From Megasphaera stantonii (GTDB taxonomy: Bacteria > Bacillota > Negativicutes > Veillonellales > Megasphaeraceae): DNA of 64,000 bases. The notes under the pieces were generated by a model. That model was not told the origin of the DNA. It did no database searches and saw only the letters and a program-made list of their open reading frames with translations. The stretch is taken from positions 372,001 to 436,000 of the forward strand of contig NZ_CP029462.1 in NCBI RefSeq assembly GCF_003367905.1, given 5' to 3'. A program made the position numbers and the translations under genes. The number at the start of each line of letters is the position of its first letter. Within the stretch, counting starts at the first letter, position 1. This document shows, in pieces, positions 52,697 to 61,502 of the stretch.

Positions 52697-53853
52697 ACTT
52701 CGTCTCCTACATTGTACACGCGGCCGATTTCCTCTATGTCGGTCCAGCCCTCGGCTAAAGCCCGCTGCACCAGGGATTTCGTAAATATGGCACCATCCAG
52801 AGCCGCAGCCCCTGCGATATCAGAAGCGCTTCCGTTTTTTCGGATACGGGCTTTGACGTGTTCTCCTACAGGCAGCACTTCGCACAAGCAGAACCGGCCG
52901 TCATACCCGCTGTGAAAGCAGTGTCCGCATCCTTGATGCACAAAGGCCGACGGGCTGCCGGACCGTTCCTGCCTGCGGCATCGGCTGCACAAGCGGCGGG
53001 CCAGGCGCTGTGACGTAATGCCGATGAGGGCGTCGGCAACTAAATACGGTGCGATGCCCATGTCGATTAATCGTATCGGCGCCTCCGCCGCGCTGGCCGC
53101 ATGGAGGGTGCTGAATACGAGGTGCCCCGTCAAGGCCGCGCGGATGGCGATGCGGGCCGTCTCGACGTCGCGGATTTCGCCGATGACCAGGATATCCGGA
53201 TCCTGACGCAGCAGAGCCCGCAGGCCGTTGTGAAATTCCAATCCGCTTTTTACATGGATCTGGCTTTGGCAGACGCCTTCCAATTTATACTCCACTGGAT
53301 CTTCCAGCGTAGCGATGCTCACTTCCGGCCGGTGCAGCTCCTGCAGGGCGGCGTATAAGGTCGTCGTCTTGCCGCTGCCCGTCGCGCCGCTGTACAAAAA
53401 CAGCCCGCTGCTCCGCTTCGTCAGCTGCCGCAGCAACGCCGCCACATCGTCGCCAAGGCCCAGGCAGTCCAGATTCAGCGTTACCTGGCCGGCGTCCAGC
53501 AATCGGATGACCGTCTTTTCGCCGCGAATCGTCGGCATCGTACTGACGCGCATGTCGATGGGACGGCGTCCATCGGGCCAGACGAATCGCCCGTCCTGCG
53601 GCAGGCGCTTGTTGGCAATATCCAGGCTGGCCAAAATCTTGATGCGCGCCGTCACCGCGTCGAGTCGTTCCGCCGGCAACTCTCCTACGGACATCAGCAC
53701 GCCGTCGCGGCGCAGGCGGATACGAACGGCCCGGTCCATCGGCTCGATGTGAATGTCGCTGGCGCCGGAATCGGCGGCGTAAACCAGCAGTTCCGATACG
53801 ATTTCATGGGCCGTGCCGCGAAAGGCCGGCCGGGACGGCCTCGTATATTCCAT
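52687..53853 (-). CDS. pilB: PilB/GspE-like assembly ATPase (short form)
   Basis: The 388-residue ATPase has ASDIHIEPMDRAVRIRLR, Walker A GATGSGKTT, ATLEDPVEYKL, Walker B PDILVIGEIRD and a zinc-type cysteine set (CSRCRR and QGCGHC). It lacks the N-terminal MshEN domain of PilB (about 560 residues) and is closer in length to ComGA. AGGAGGAG precedes the ATG. First gene of the operon. Confidence 0.9.
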   Translation of the reverse strand: MEYTRPSRPAFRGTAHEIVSELLVYAADSGASDIHIEPMDRAVRIRLRRDGVLMSVGELPAERLDAVTARIKILASLDIANKRLPQDGRFVWPDGRRPIDMRVSTMPTIRGEKTVIRLLDAGQVTLNLDCLGLGDDVAALLRQLTKRSSGLFLYSGATGSGKTTTLYAALQELHRPEVSIATLEDPVEYKLEGVCQSQIHVKSGLEFHNGLRALLRQDPDILVIGEIRDVETARIAIRAALTGHLVFSTLHAASAAEAPIRLIDMGIAPYLVADALIGITSQRLARRLCSRCRRQERSGSPSAFVHQGCGHCFHSGYDGRFCLCEVLPVGEHVKARIRKNGSASDIAGAAALDGAIFTKSLVQRALAEGWTDIEEIGRVYNVGDEVWT

Positions 53854-54108
53854 GATGCTCCTCCTTTCTCGTCGGGGTTACACCGTCATCATACCACGTC
53901 CCGGAGCGGCCTCTGAAAAATTTAATCTACCTTTAATGTGCAAACTGCCGATTTTAATGCATCTCTCAGAATCGCTTCATGTACGGCTCATAATAGACGC
54001 CGGCTGACTGGTATTGACGGAAATTGACGGAGCAGCCAAATTTTTAAAGCCTCTCTTTTTATGGTATGATTAGCATAGTATTTCCACAGAACGAAAGGAG
54101 TCCCGCCT

Positions 54109-56760
54109 ATGGATGAGGCTATCCTGCATGGCTTAAACGCCGAACAGCGCGCCGTCGTCGCCGATTTGGATCATCATATATTGTTAAACGCGCCGGCCGG
54201 CACGGGAAAAACCAACGTGCTGGCTCGCCGCGTCGCCGCTATCGTCGAGTCGGGACGAGCCGAAGGAGCTCAGATTCTCTGCCTGACCTTTACGAACCGG
54301 GCCTGCAAAGAATTGAAACATCGAATTTTTTCTACGGCACACGAAAAAGGCCTCGACGTCGTCGTCAAGACCATTCACGGTTTCTGCTACTCTCTCATCA
54401 AGGAAGAAAGCAAGGCCGGCTCCGACGTATGCAGCGATTTTCTCGTCTACGACGACGAGGACTGCAAAAACATCGTCGCCAGCCTGCCCCTTTCTCTCGA
54501 TGTATCTGCCCGGGGAAGGATGCAGAATATACAAAATTTCATAGAAGCGTCCAAAAAATACTGCGCCCTCCATGACTGCCAAAGCGGCGACGTACTGGCC
54601 GACTTTGCCGCCGGCGCTGCGGCTGTCTGCCGGGACGACGGCTGTCTCCGCTCGTTCTGCACGAATTATACGGACAGCGTCGACGCCGAACTGGAACAGT
54701 GGCTGGCAATAAACGGCGTCGACCTCATGGAGCAGTACGCCGCGGCGTTGTCGGCCAACCATGCCCTGGACTTTGAAGATCTCATCGTCCGGGCCTCTCT
54801 CCTGCTGCGGCAGGACGACGTATGCCGGCGCTGGCAAAACCGCTTCGCCTACATCGCCATCGACGAAATGCAGGATACGAGCGACATCGAATACGACCTC
54901 ATTTCCCGCCTGTTTCCGGGGCGTATCATCCTCCTCTGCGGCGATTATTTCCAGACCATTTACGAATGGCGCGGCTCTCACCCCGACGCCATCCTGCGCC
55001 GCTTCACTGCGGATTACCATCCCGTCCGCATTACCTTTACGATAAATTACCGGGCTACGGAAACGCTGCTCCAGGCGTCGTCAGACTGTCTGGCCAACCT
55101 GTTCGGCCCGTCTGTCGCCTCTTTTTATCCCGCGCCCGGCACAGCTGCCGGCCATGAACAGGGCGAACCCATCGTCGCCGTGGAAACGGCCCATTTCATG
55201 GAAGAAGCGCGCTGGATATTCCGTCAAATCGCCGCATTGCCGCCGCAGGAACGGACTAGAGCCTGCATCATGACCCGGACGAATCGCTGCAATAAGGTCA
55301 TCTGGAACGGTGTCCGCTCGCACAATGAGGGACTGCCGCCGGAACAGCGCCTGCCCTTTACGATGATCGACCAGTTTCAGTTGTTTAAACGGCAGGAATG
55401 CAAGGACGTCACGGCCTTTCTGCGCCTGACGATGAACAAGCACGACGCCCTGAGCCTGAAGCGCATCCTCCTGCGCTTTGCCGAACGCGTCGGCCGCCGC
55501 ACCATCGACACCATCGAGAGCCCGTCGTACCGCCGCCTGGGTCTGGGGCTGTGCGACTTCATCGACGGCGACGCCCTAGCCTTCGGCGATCCCTTCGGCC
55601 TGCTGCTGACGGCGTTGGAAAAAGGCAATGTCGTCGTCTTCGACGTAGAGAGCACCGGCACGGACACGACGCGGGACGACATCATTCAGATTGCCGCGAT
55701 CCGCCTGAACGAGCGCTGCGAAATCGCCGGGAAATTCAACGCCTACGTCCGGCCCAGCCGCAGCGTCGGCGATTCGTACTATATCCACCATATCAGCGAC
55801 GAACTGCTCCGCCGCGAAGGCCGCGACCCCAAGGAAGCCCTCGCCGACTTTCTCCGGTTTGCCGACGGCGCCGTCATCGTCGGTCACAACGTGTCCTACG
55901 ACCTGCGCATCCTGCGCAGCGAGCTGCGACGCCTGTCCATGGACAGCCCCGACGACATCGCCTATTACGATACGCTGGATATATTCCGCCGCTTTTATCC
56001 CAACCTGCCCAATCACAAGCTCAGCTATTTGAGCAACCGTTTCACGCCGGACACCCAGTCGAGCCACGACGCCTTCGACGACATCGTCGCCACGGCGGCC
56101 ATCCTGCGCTACGCCCTGGACGAGCACATCCGTCCCTATACGGCCCAGCGCCGGTCCTGCATAGCCATTTATGCCTCGTTGTTTAAACCGGTAAGCGAAA
56201 AACTCCACGAACTGCGGCAGCTGTCGTACACGCAGCGCCCCTGCGAGCTCATCGCCGCCGTCATGCTCCGCTGCGGCGTAAAAGACTACTATGAAGGGCG
56301 GCAGAGCCGCACAGAACAAGAAGAACACATCGACCGCATGGAAAATATCCGCAAGCTGTACAGCCTGGCTAAGGAAACGGACACCCCCGGCCAGGACCCG
56401 CGCGACGCCCTGACGGAATTTCTCCAGCTCACGGCCCTGTCCAACAGCGAATTAGACAGCCTGCTGGAAAAAAAGCCCCAAATCCCGATTATTACAGTAC
56501 ATCAGGCTAAGGGGCTGGAGTTCGATTATGTATTTTTAGCGTGCCTTCAGGACGGCGTCTTTCCCTTGTCCCGCACTGCCGATGACAGCCGCGAGCTCGA
56601 CGAGGAAAAGCGGCTGTTTTACGTCGCCATGACGCGAGCCAGGAAACGGCTGTTCCTAAGCTGGCACCGCCGCGAAGGAAAGCACGTCTACGGGCCAAGC
56701 CGGTTTATCGCCGCCATTCCCGGCCAGTATCTGTTACAGGAGGCCGGCCAGGCCAAATAA
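54109..56760 (+). CDS. UvrD-family helicase with inserted DnaQ-like exonuclease
   Basis: The 883-residue protein combines a superfamily 1 helicase with a 3'-5' exonuclease. Helicase motifs: I NAPAGTGKT (residues 27-35), II IDEMQD (about 252), III GDYFQTIYEWRG, IV INYRATETL, V VHQAKGLEFDYVF (about 797) and VI YVAMTRARKRL. Between IV and V lies a DEDDh exonuclease, about residues 506-690, with FDVEST (D512, E514), GHNVSYD (about D598), H653 and D658. The gene has its own weak promoter and AAAGGAG site. Its 3' end overlaps the convergent chromate transporter gene by 27 bases. A repair or RecBCD-like processing role is inferred. Confidence 0.93.
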   Translation: MDEAILHGLNAEQRAVVADLDHHILLNAPAGTGKTNVLARRVAAIVESGRAEGAQILCLTFTNRACKELKHRIFSTAHEKGLDVVVKTIHGFCYSLIKEESKAGSDVCSDFLVYDDEDCKNIVASLPLSLDVSARGRMQNIQNFIEASKKYCALHDCQSGDVLADFAAGAAAVCRDDGCLRSFCTNYTDSVDAELEQWLAINGVDLMEQYAAALSANHALDFEDLIVRASLLLRQDDVCRRWQNRFAYIAIDEMQDTSDIEYDLISRLFPGRIILLCGDYFQTIYEWRGSHPDAILRRFTADYHPVRITFTINYRATETLLQASSDCLANLFGPSVASFYPAPGTAAGHEQGEPIVAVETAHFMEEARWIFRQIAALPPQERTRACIMTRTNRCNKVIWNGVRSHNEGLPPEQRLPFTMIDQFQLFKRQECKDVTAFLRLTMNKHDALSLKRILLRFAERVGRRTIDTIESPSYRRLGLGLCDFIDGDALAFGDPFGLLLTALEKGNVVVFDVESTGTDTTRDDIIQIAAIRLNERCEIAGKFNAYVRPSRSVGDSYYIHHISDELLRREGRDPKEALADFLRFADGAVIVGHNVSYDLRILRSELRRLSMDSPDDIAYYDTLDIFRRFYPNLPNHKLSYLSNRFTPDTQSSHDAFDDIVATAAILRYALDEHIRPYTAQRRSCIAIYASLFKPVSEKLHELRQLSYTQRPCELIAAVMLRCGVKDYYEGRQSRTEQEEHIDRMENIRKLYSLAKETDTPGQDPRDALTEFLQLTALSNSELDSLLEKKPQIPIITVHQAKGLEFDYVFLACLQDGVFPLSRTADDSRELDEEKRLFYVAMTRARKRLFLSWHRREGKHVYGPSRFIAAIPGQYLLQEAGQAK

Positions 56761-57300
56761 GAGGCCCAGGACGCCGGAACCGAGAAGCACTTTGATGACG
56801 CCGAATTTCCGGCGGATGGCCGCCAAGGCCAGCAGCAGGATAACCAACGCGCTGACTTTAAAGTCGGCAAAATCATGGGGAATCGCTTCGGCGTTCCACA
56901 AGGCCAGCAGAATAAAGCTCAGGCTGGCCGCGCAGATGAGGGCTACGACAGCCGGACGCAGGCCGTTCAGGATGCCGCGGACCGGGCCGATGTCACCGTA
57001 TTTTAAGAAAATGCGGGCAAAGGCGATGCCGATGAAAAAGGACGGCGTGACAAAGCCGACGGACGCGCAGATAGCGCCGCCTAACCCGGCAATGCGCGTG
57101 CCGGCGAAGGTCGCTGCATTGAGGCCGATAGCGCCGGGCATCATCTGGGACAAGGTGAAAATATCGACGAATTCGCTCATGGTCATCCAATGATACGTAT
57201 CGACGACGCAGTGCTGAATGAGGGGCATAGACGCGTAGCCGCCGCCGACGCAGAACAGGCCGACCTTGCAGAATTCAATAAACAGTATAGCGTATATCAT
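56734..57300 (-). CDS. Chromate transporter, second half (CHR domain)
   Basis: The 188-residue membrane protein is one CHR domain (FCVGGGYASMPLIQHCVV, then LSQMMPGAIGLNAATFAG). AGGAGG fixes the start at 57300. It pairs with the gene 11 bases upstream to form a two-gene, short-chain ChrA. Substrates of this family include chromate, but many members may move other anions. Confidence 0.9.
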   Translation of the reverse strand: MIYAILFIEFCKVGLFCVGGGYASMPLIQHCVVDTYHWMTMSEFVDIFTLSQMMPGAIGLNAATFAGTRIAGLGGAICASVGFVTPSFFIGIAFARIFLKYGDIGPVRGILNGLRPAVVALICAASLSFILLALWNAEAIPHDFADFKVSALVILLLALAAIRRKFGVIKVLLGSGVLGLLFGLAGLL

Positions 57301-57311
57301 ATGGCATCCTC

Positions 57312-57896
57312 CTAATTGTACTTGGCGGCGCGCATGCACATAAACCCGATGATGCCGTCGATTACGATCAATTCCATAATATTGATATCAAAAACGATGC
57401 TGCCGACAAAAGTTCCGACGATAATCAGCATGGGCAGAACTAATTTCTTTTTTACCTGCTTAACTAACAAGTCAATCGCTACGTTGACGATGAGCGCCGT
57501 CGCGCCGCACTGCATGCCCCGCAGGATCATGCGGACGATTTCGCTCTGGACAAAGTAGTCGTAGCAGTACGAAACGATGGACAAAGTAATGAGCGGCGGC
57601 AATATCGTCGCCACCAGGGCCACGAGGGTCCCCAGGACGCCGGCCATGCGGTAGCCTAAGATGATGGCGCAGTTGGCCGCGATGACGCCCGGCATGGACT
57701 GCGCTACGGCCACCATATCTAAGGCGTCCTTGTCGTTAATCCAATGGTATTCATCTACATATTTCGCTTTTAATAAGGGAATGATAATAAATCCGCCGCC
57801 GACGGTAAAGGCGCTGACGAGAAAGGTCGCCTTAAACAGCGTCCAATAAAAATGGGCGTCTCTCGGCTTATCCATAATACTGGGTCTAGGTTCCAT
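57312..57896 (-). CDS. Chromate transporter, first half (CHR domain)
   Basis: The 194-residue membrane protein is the other CHR domain (FTVGGGFIIIPLLKAKYVD, then VAQSMPGVIAANCAIILGY). The start at 57896 follows AAGGAG and gives MEPRPSIMDKPRD. It is divergent from a LysR gene that likely controls it. Confidence 0.9.
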   Translation of the reverse strand: MEPRPSIMDKPRDAHFYWTLFKATFLVSAFTVGGGFIIIPLLKAKYVDEYHWINDKDALDMVAVAQSMPGVIAANCAIILGYRMAGVLGTLVALVATILPPLITLSIVSYCYDYFVQSEIVRMILRGMQCGATALIVNVAIDLLVKQVKKKLVLPMLIIVGTFVGSIVFDINIMELIVIDGIIGFMCMRAAKYN

Positions 57897-57933
57897 AGGA
57901 AAACTCCTTCCGTGTGATATCTTTTCATCGTCG

Positions 57934-57939
57934 ATTATA
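57934..57939 (-). promoter_or_regulatory. Extended -10 promoter of the chromate transporter genes
   Basis: The minus strand reads TGGTATAAT, with a poor -35 (TTTTAA) 17 bases upstream, a pattern expected of an activator-dependent promoter. Confidence 0.6.
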
Positions 57940-57947
57940 CCACGAAG

Positions 57948-57999
57948 CAATATATATTAAAAATATTGGTTTTATTGCCCATACATATGAAAATCATAT
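57948..57999. promoter_or_regulatory. Candidate LysR boxes in the divergent region
   Basis: CAATAT-N9-ATATTG (57948-57968) overlaps the -35 of the transporter promoter. ATATGA-AAA-TCATAT (57985-57999), a T-N11-A type palindrome, lies 17 bases before the lysR start. Both fit binding by the divergent LysR protein. Confidence 0.5.
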
Positions 58000-58016
58000 A
58001 TAAAGAGGTGCCTTAT

Positions 58017-58880
58017 ATGGACATTCGCCAACTACTTTACTTTATTACCGTCGCCGAAGAAGGCCAAATCACGGCGGCGGCTAAAAAACTGCACATGGCC
58101 CAGCCGCCCTTGAGCCAGCAGATGAAGCATCTGGAAGACGAGCTGGGCGTCGCCCTGTTCAAGCGCGGCTCCCGTCAGACGGAGCTGACCGACGCTGGAA
58201 AAATCCTGTTTCGCCGGGCCCAGCAGATCATCAACCTGTCCGACTCGACGCTGCGGGAAATCAAGGACTTCAAGGAAGGCGTCTACGGCACCCTGTCCAT
58301 CGGCATGGTATCGTCGTCAGGCAGCGTCATCCTCCGCCCCTTTATGCAGCAATTTCACCGCCAGTACTGCGGCGTGCGCTTCGAGGTATACGACGGCAAT
58401 ACCTTCAAGATCATCGACCTCCTGACGAAGGGCCTCATCGAAATCGGCATCGTCCGCACGCCCTTCAATTACGAGCCCTTTCACTACAAATTCCTCAGCG
58501 AAGAGCCCATGGTCCTGGCCTTGACCGACGAGCTGGACTGGTGTCCCCGCCGCGATACGGTTTCCCTAAAGGAACTGGACGACAAGCCCCTCATCATTTA
58601 CCGACGCTTCGACCAGCTCGTCCAGGATACGTGCGCCGCCCAAAACATGACGCCGACGATCTTCTGCCGCAGCGACGACGCCCGCACGAGCCTCCTGTGG
58701 GCCAACGCCGGATTGGGCATGGCTATCCTTCCCCAATCGGCCTTCACGCTGGCGACGCACTCGCGTCTGCACGTAAAAATCATCGACGAGCCGCGGCTCT
58801 ATACGCGCCTGACGGCCATTTGGATGAAAAACCGGTATTTCTCGTCCCTGGCGGAAAAATTTATCGAAGCCTTCTCCTAA
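58017..58880 (+). CDS. LysR family regulator divergent from chromate transporter
   Basis: The 287-residue protein has the LysR winged helix (MDIRQLLYFITVAEEGQITA, MAQPPLSQQMKHLEDELG) and an effector domain (LSIGMVSSSGSVILRPFM). The start at 58017 follows AAAGAGGTG. The arrangement suggests it controls the two CHR genes; the inducer is unknown. Confidence 0.94.
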   Translation: MDIRQLLYFITVAEEGQITAAAKKLHMAQPPLSQQMKHLEDELGVALFKRGSRQTELTDAGKILFRRAQQIINLSDSTLREIKDFKEGVYGTLSIGMVSSSGSVILRPFMQQFHRQYCGVRFEVYDGNTFKIIDLLTKGLIEIGIVRTPFNYEPFHYKFLSEEPMVLALTDELDWCPRRDTVSLKELDDKPLIIYRRFDQLVQDTCAAQNMTPTIFCRSDDARTSLLWANAGLGMAILPQSAFTLATHSRLHVKIIDEPRLYTRLTAIWMKNRYFSSLAEKFIEAFS

Positions 58881-58888
58881 CCACGACA

Positions 58889-58923
58889 AAAAAGCAGCCT
58901 GTCCCTTTGGCAAGCTGCTTTTT
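58889..58923. terminator. Bidirectional terminator between lysR and ogt
   Basis: AAAAAGCAGC (58889-58898) pairs with GCTGCTTTTT (58914-58923). T-runs occur on both strands, serving the convergent lysR and ogt genes. Confidence 0.85.
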
Positions 58924-58936
58924 CGCATATATGCAG

Positions 58937-59452
58937 TTATCGGTGAAGCTGCTCCATGTCGGCCCCTTCGTGCGCTAAGAGCTGTATTTTCTTATCGATG
59001 CCGCCGGCATAGCCTGTGAGGCGGCCCTTCGCGCCGACGACGCGGTGGCACGGAATGATGATGGAAATAGGATTATGTCCGACAGCTGTTCCTACGGCCC
59101 GGGCGGACGAGGGTATCCCGCGCAGCGCTGCCGCTTCCTCGGCTATCTGGCCGTACGTCTTCGTCTGCCCATAGGGAATGTGACACAGGAGCTGCCACAC
59201 GCAGCGCTGAAAGGCCGTCCCCTGAGGTGCTAAGGGCAAGGCCAGGATGGACGGCCGGCGGCCGGCAAAATATTCGTCAAGCCAGCCCTTCGCCTTAGCC
59301 AAGGTCGGCGTTTCTCCATCGGACACATCGTCCTCGTCCAAGGACGCCAGATAATATTTCTGCCCTTTGATCCACAGTCCGGCCAGGCAGCCGTCTTTTT
59401 CCGCTAAGGTTAATTCGCCTACAGGCGACAGATACGTCGTCTTCCAATACAT
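58937..59452 (-). CDS. ogt: Methylated-DNA--protein-cysteine methyltransferase
   Basis: The protein removes O6-methyl groups from guanine by transferring them to its own cysteine. The 171-residue product has the active-site motif IIPCHRVVGAKG with C135, and the helix-turn-helix part YGQIAEEAAALRGIPSSAR. It follows tatA by 14 bases, probably in the same transcript. Confidence 0.95.
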   Translation of the reverse strand: MYWKTTYLSPVGELTLAEKDGCLAGLWIKGQKYYLASLDEDDVSDGETPTLAKAKGWLDEYFAGRRPSILALPLAPQGTAFQRCVWQLLCHIPYGQTKTYGQIAEEAAALRGIPSSARAVGTAVGHNPISIIIPCHRVVGAKGRLTGYAGGIDKKIQLLAHEGADMEQLHR

Positions 59453-59466
59453 CGTCGTGCTCCCGT

Positions 59467-59718
59467 CTAGTTTGCTTCGTTCTTTCGGTCTGTCGTTTCC
59501 GCCTTGACGGCCCCTTCGGCCGCTTGCTTTGCTTCCGACGCTTCGGCTTTCACCGCATCGGCCCCGTCTTTGACGGCGTCGCTCGTCTTATTGACTTCTT
59601 CCTTGAATTCGCGCAGGCTCGTCCCCATCGCTTTTCCCAGGCCGGCGACTTTTTTCCCGCCGAACAAGATCAAGACAATCAATAAGATAACTATCAATTC
59701 CTGTGCGCCTAAATGCAT
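59467..59718 (-). CDS. tatA: Twin-arginine translocase subunit TatA
   Basis: The 83-residue protein starts with a membrane helix (ELIVILLIVLILFGGKKVAG), the FG hinge, and an amphipathic helix (GLGKAMGTSLREFKEEV) with a charged tail, the TatA layout. No tatC is nearby. It sits in the same gene line as a Tat-dependent DUF362 protein (62971-61946), which may be its client. Confidence 0.93.
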   Translation of the reverse strand: MHLGAQELIVILLIVLILFGGKKVAGLGKAMGTSLREFKEEVNKTSDAVKDGADAVKAEASEAKQAAEGAVKAETTDRKNEAN

Positions 59719-59800
59719 GGTGTGTCCCTCTTTCTTTATAAAAACGTCGCCTTTATTGTATCACGGCCTGCAAAAATAAAAAAGCGCCGCCGCAAAAACT

Positions 59801-60298
59801 TTACAAATCTTCCGCCGCCATGGCGAAGGCTTCAAAGGCGCCGTCCATGCGCGACAGCGGCTCGATGCCGGACGTGACGTGTCCCAAGAGAACGCGGCCG
59901 TCCGACGCGTCCATATCGCGGCAGCAGATATATACCTCTTTGGCCTGGACGTCCAGGACGACGTCGCCGATGACCGGCGCTTCTACTCCGCCGCGAGTTC
60001 CTTGGAAAACGCCGTCAGGCACGCCGGCTACAACAATCCGCTCGGGCTTCCGCTCCAGCTGGATGGACAAGGGCTGCCGTTCGGCAAATTCCATCGCCGC
60101 TTCTTCGTCGAGCAAGCCGACACGGGCCCGGCCTCCTTCAAAGGCCACGTCTATCTGACGGGCATAGGCCGGCTGGACCGGCGCAATGACGACGACTTGC
60201 TCTTCCGTCGCGTCGGCCCTGCCCGGCCCAAAAACACAGAAGGCGGAAACGACGACGGCCGCTCCAATGATTCCGCTCAATAAAGCTATTCCTTTCAT
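59801..60298 (-). CDS. Exported cyclophilin-like fold protein
   Basis: The 165-residue protein has an N-terminal signal (GIALLSGIIGAAVVVSAFCV) and a domain that resembles cyclophilin-like DUFs: LLDEEAAMEFAERQPLSIQL and GDVVLDVQAKEVYICCRD. Such genes often accompany flavodoxin, cupin and aldo/keto reductase genes in Firmicutes. Function unknown. It lies 32 bases after the flavodoxin gene. Confidence 0.7.
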   Translation of the reverse strand: MKGIALLSGIIGAAVVVSAFCVFGPGRADATEEQVVVIAPVQPAYARQIDVAFEGGRARVGLLDEEAAMEFAERQPLSIQLERKPERIVVAGVPDGVFQGTRGGVEAPVIGDVVLDVQAKEVYICCRDMDASDGRVLLGHVTSGIEPLSRMDGAFEAFAMAAEDL

Positions 60299-60330
60299 CG
60301 TTTCCCCTCCATTTCTATGCGCTCATCTGC

Positions 60331-60942
60331 TTATTGCACGGCGTGAATATCCTTAAGCCATTTCGACACGGCTGCCGGGTCGGACGAATCGCTGCCCCGC
60401 ACGAGCTGCGCCCCTGCCGCCGATTTCTGCGCATCGGCCATACTGCCGCTGATAGGCGTGCCGCCAGTCGTGCAGAAGGGAACGACAGTCTTGCCCTGGA
60501 AATTGTAGCTTTCCAGGAAGGTGTACACGAACATCGGCGCCTTGCCCCACCAAATCGGGTAGCCGACGAACACGACGTCGTACTGATCCATGTTGTCTAC
60601 CGTATTGGCGACAGCCGGACGGGCGTTTTCATTCATTTCCTTCTTGGCAATATCGACGCATTCGCGGTAATCGCCGGGATATGGCGTCTGCGGCTGGATA
60701 AAGAAGATATCGGCGCCCGTTTCCCGCTGAATCTGTTCGGCAACGGCTTTTGTATTGCCGCTCCACGAATAGTAGGCTACGAGGACCTTCTTGCCCTGCA
60801 GGCCGCCGTCTATCGTATCAGCAATAGCTCCCGCCTTCGCCTGGGGAGCCGCCGCGCTGGCCGAGCCGCTTTCCGACACGCCGCAGCCGACGAGCATCAG
60901 GGCCGCAAAGGCCGTTACTATCATCATAACTAATTTTTTCAT
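60331..60942 (-). CDS. Lipoprotein flavodoxin
   Basis: The 203-residue protein has a lipoprotein signal with lipobox LVGC at residues 17-20, a short Ser/Ala linker, and a flavodoxin domain with FMN loop YYSWSGNTKAVAEQI, GYPIWWGKAP and FCTTGGTPISGSM. A membrane-anchored, extracytoplasmic flavodoxin is unusual because flavodoxins normally work in the cytosol. It lies 12 bases after the exported cupin gene. Confidence 0.92.
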   Translation of the reverse strand: MKKLVMMIVTAFAALMLVGCGVSESGSASAAAPQAKAGAIADTIDGGLQGKKVLVAYYSWSGNTKAVAEQIQRETGADIFFIQPQTPYPGDYRECVDIAKKEMNENARPAVANTVDNMDQYDVVFVGYPIWWGKAPMFVYTFLESYNFQGKTVVPFCTTGGTPISGSMADAQKSAAGAQLVRGSDSSDPAAVSKWLKDIHAVQ

Positions 60943-60954
60943 CCTATCTCACTC

Positions 60955-61476
60955 CTATTTCAGCTGACGATACTGGGCGTCGTCTACAGCTTCAAGCCAT
61001 TCGTTAGACGCGCCTTCAGCCGGCACAGCGATGGCAATGTGGGCAAACCAGCTGTCCGGAGCTGCGCCGTGCCAGTGCTTCACTTCCGGCGGAATGTTGA
61101 CGACATCGCCGGGATGAAGCTCCTGAGCCGGCTTGCCCCATTCCTGATAATAGCCCCGTCCCGACGTGCACAAGAGGATCTGGCCGCCCTTATGGTGGAT
61201 GTGCCAGTTGTTGCGGCAGCCCGGCTCAAAGGTGACGTTGGAAATAGACAGGCCCTCTGTCGTCAGGGGATTTAAATAGCTCTGGCCGATGAAATACTGG
61301 GCGTAGGCGTCGTTGGATTTGCCGAGGCCGAACATACCTGCGCCGGCTTCGGCTTCGGACATGGCGGCGCGTTGAACCGGCTGAACCGTATCGGCAGCCA
61401 TGCTCTGTGAAGGGCTCGCAGCCGCAAAGGACAGAGCCGCCAGCGTCGTCATGAGAAAAGGCATTATCTTTTTCAT
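60955..61476 (-). CDS. Exported cupin protein
   Basis: The 173-residue protein has a signal peptide (MPFLMTTLAALSFAAASPSQ) and a cupin domain with the metal motif NNWHIHHKGGQILLCTSGRG and PPEVKHWHGAAPDSW. From about residue 50 it is nearly identical to the cupin encoded next to it (61503-61907), which has no signal peptide. This is a recent tandem duplication with one copy exported. Confidence 0.92.
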   Translation of the reverse strand: MKKIMPFLMTTLAALSFAAASPSQSMAADTVQPVQRAAMSEAEAGAGMFGLGKSNDAYAQYFIGQSYLNPLTTEGLSISNVTFEPGCRNNWHIHHKGGQILLCTSGRGYYQEWGKPAQELHPGDVVNIPPEVKHWHGAAPDSWFAHIAIAVPAEGASNEWLEAVDDAQYRQLK

Positions 61477-61502
61477 CAGTCATTCTCCTTTAGCAAAAAG
61501 TA

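Noticed and set aside
59719-59800. Terminator behind the cyclophilin-like gene
   Set aside because: A GC-rich stretch with a T-run is present, but the stem is only 3-4 bp, too weak to call.
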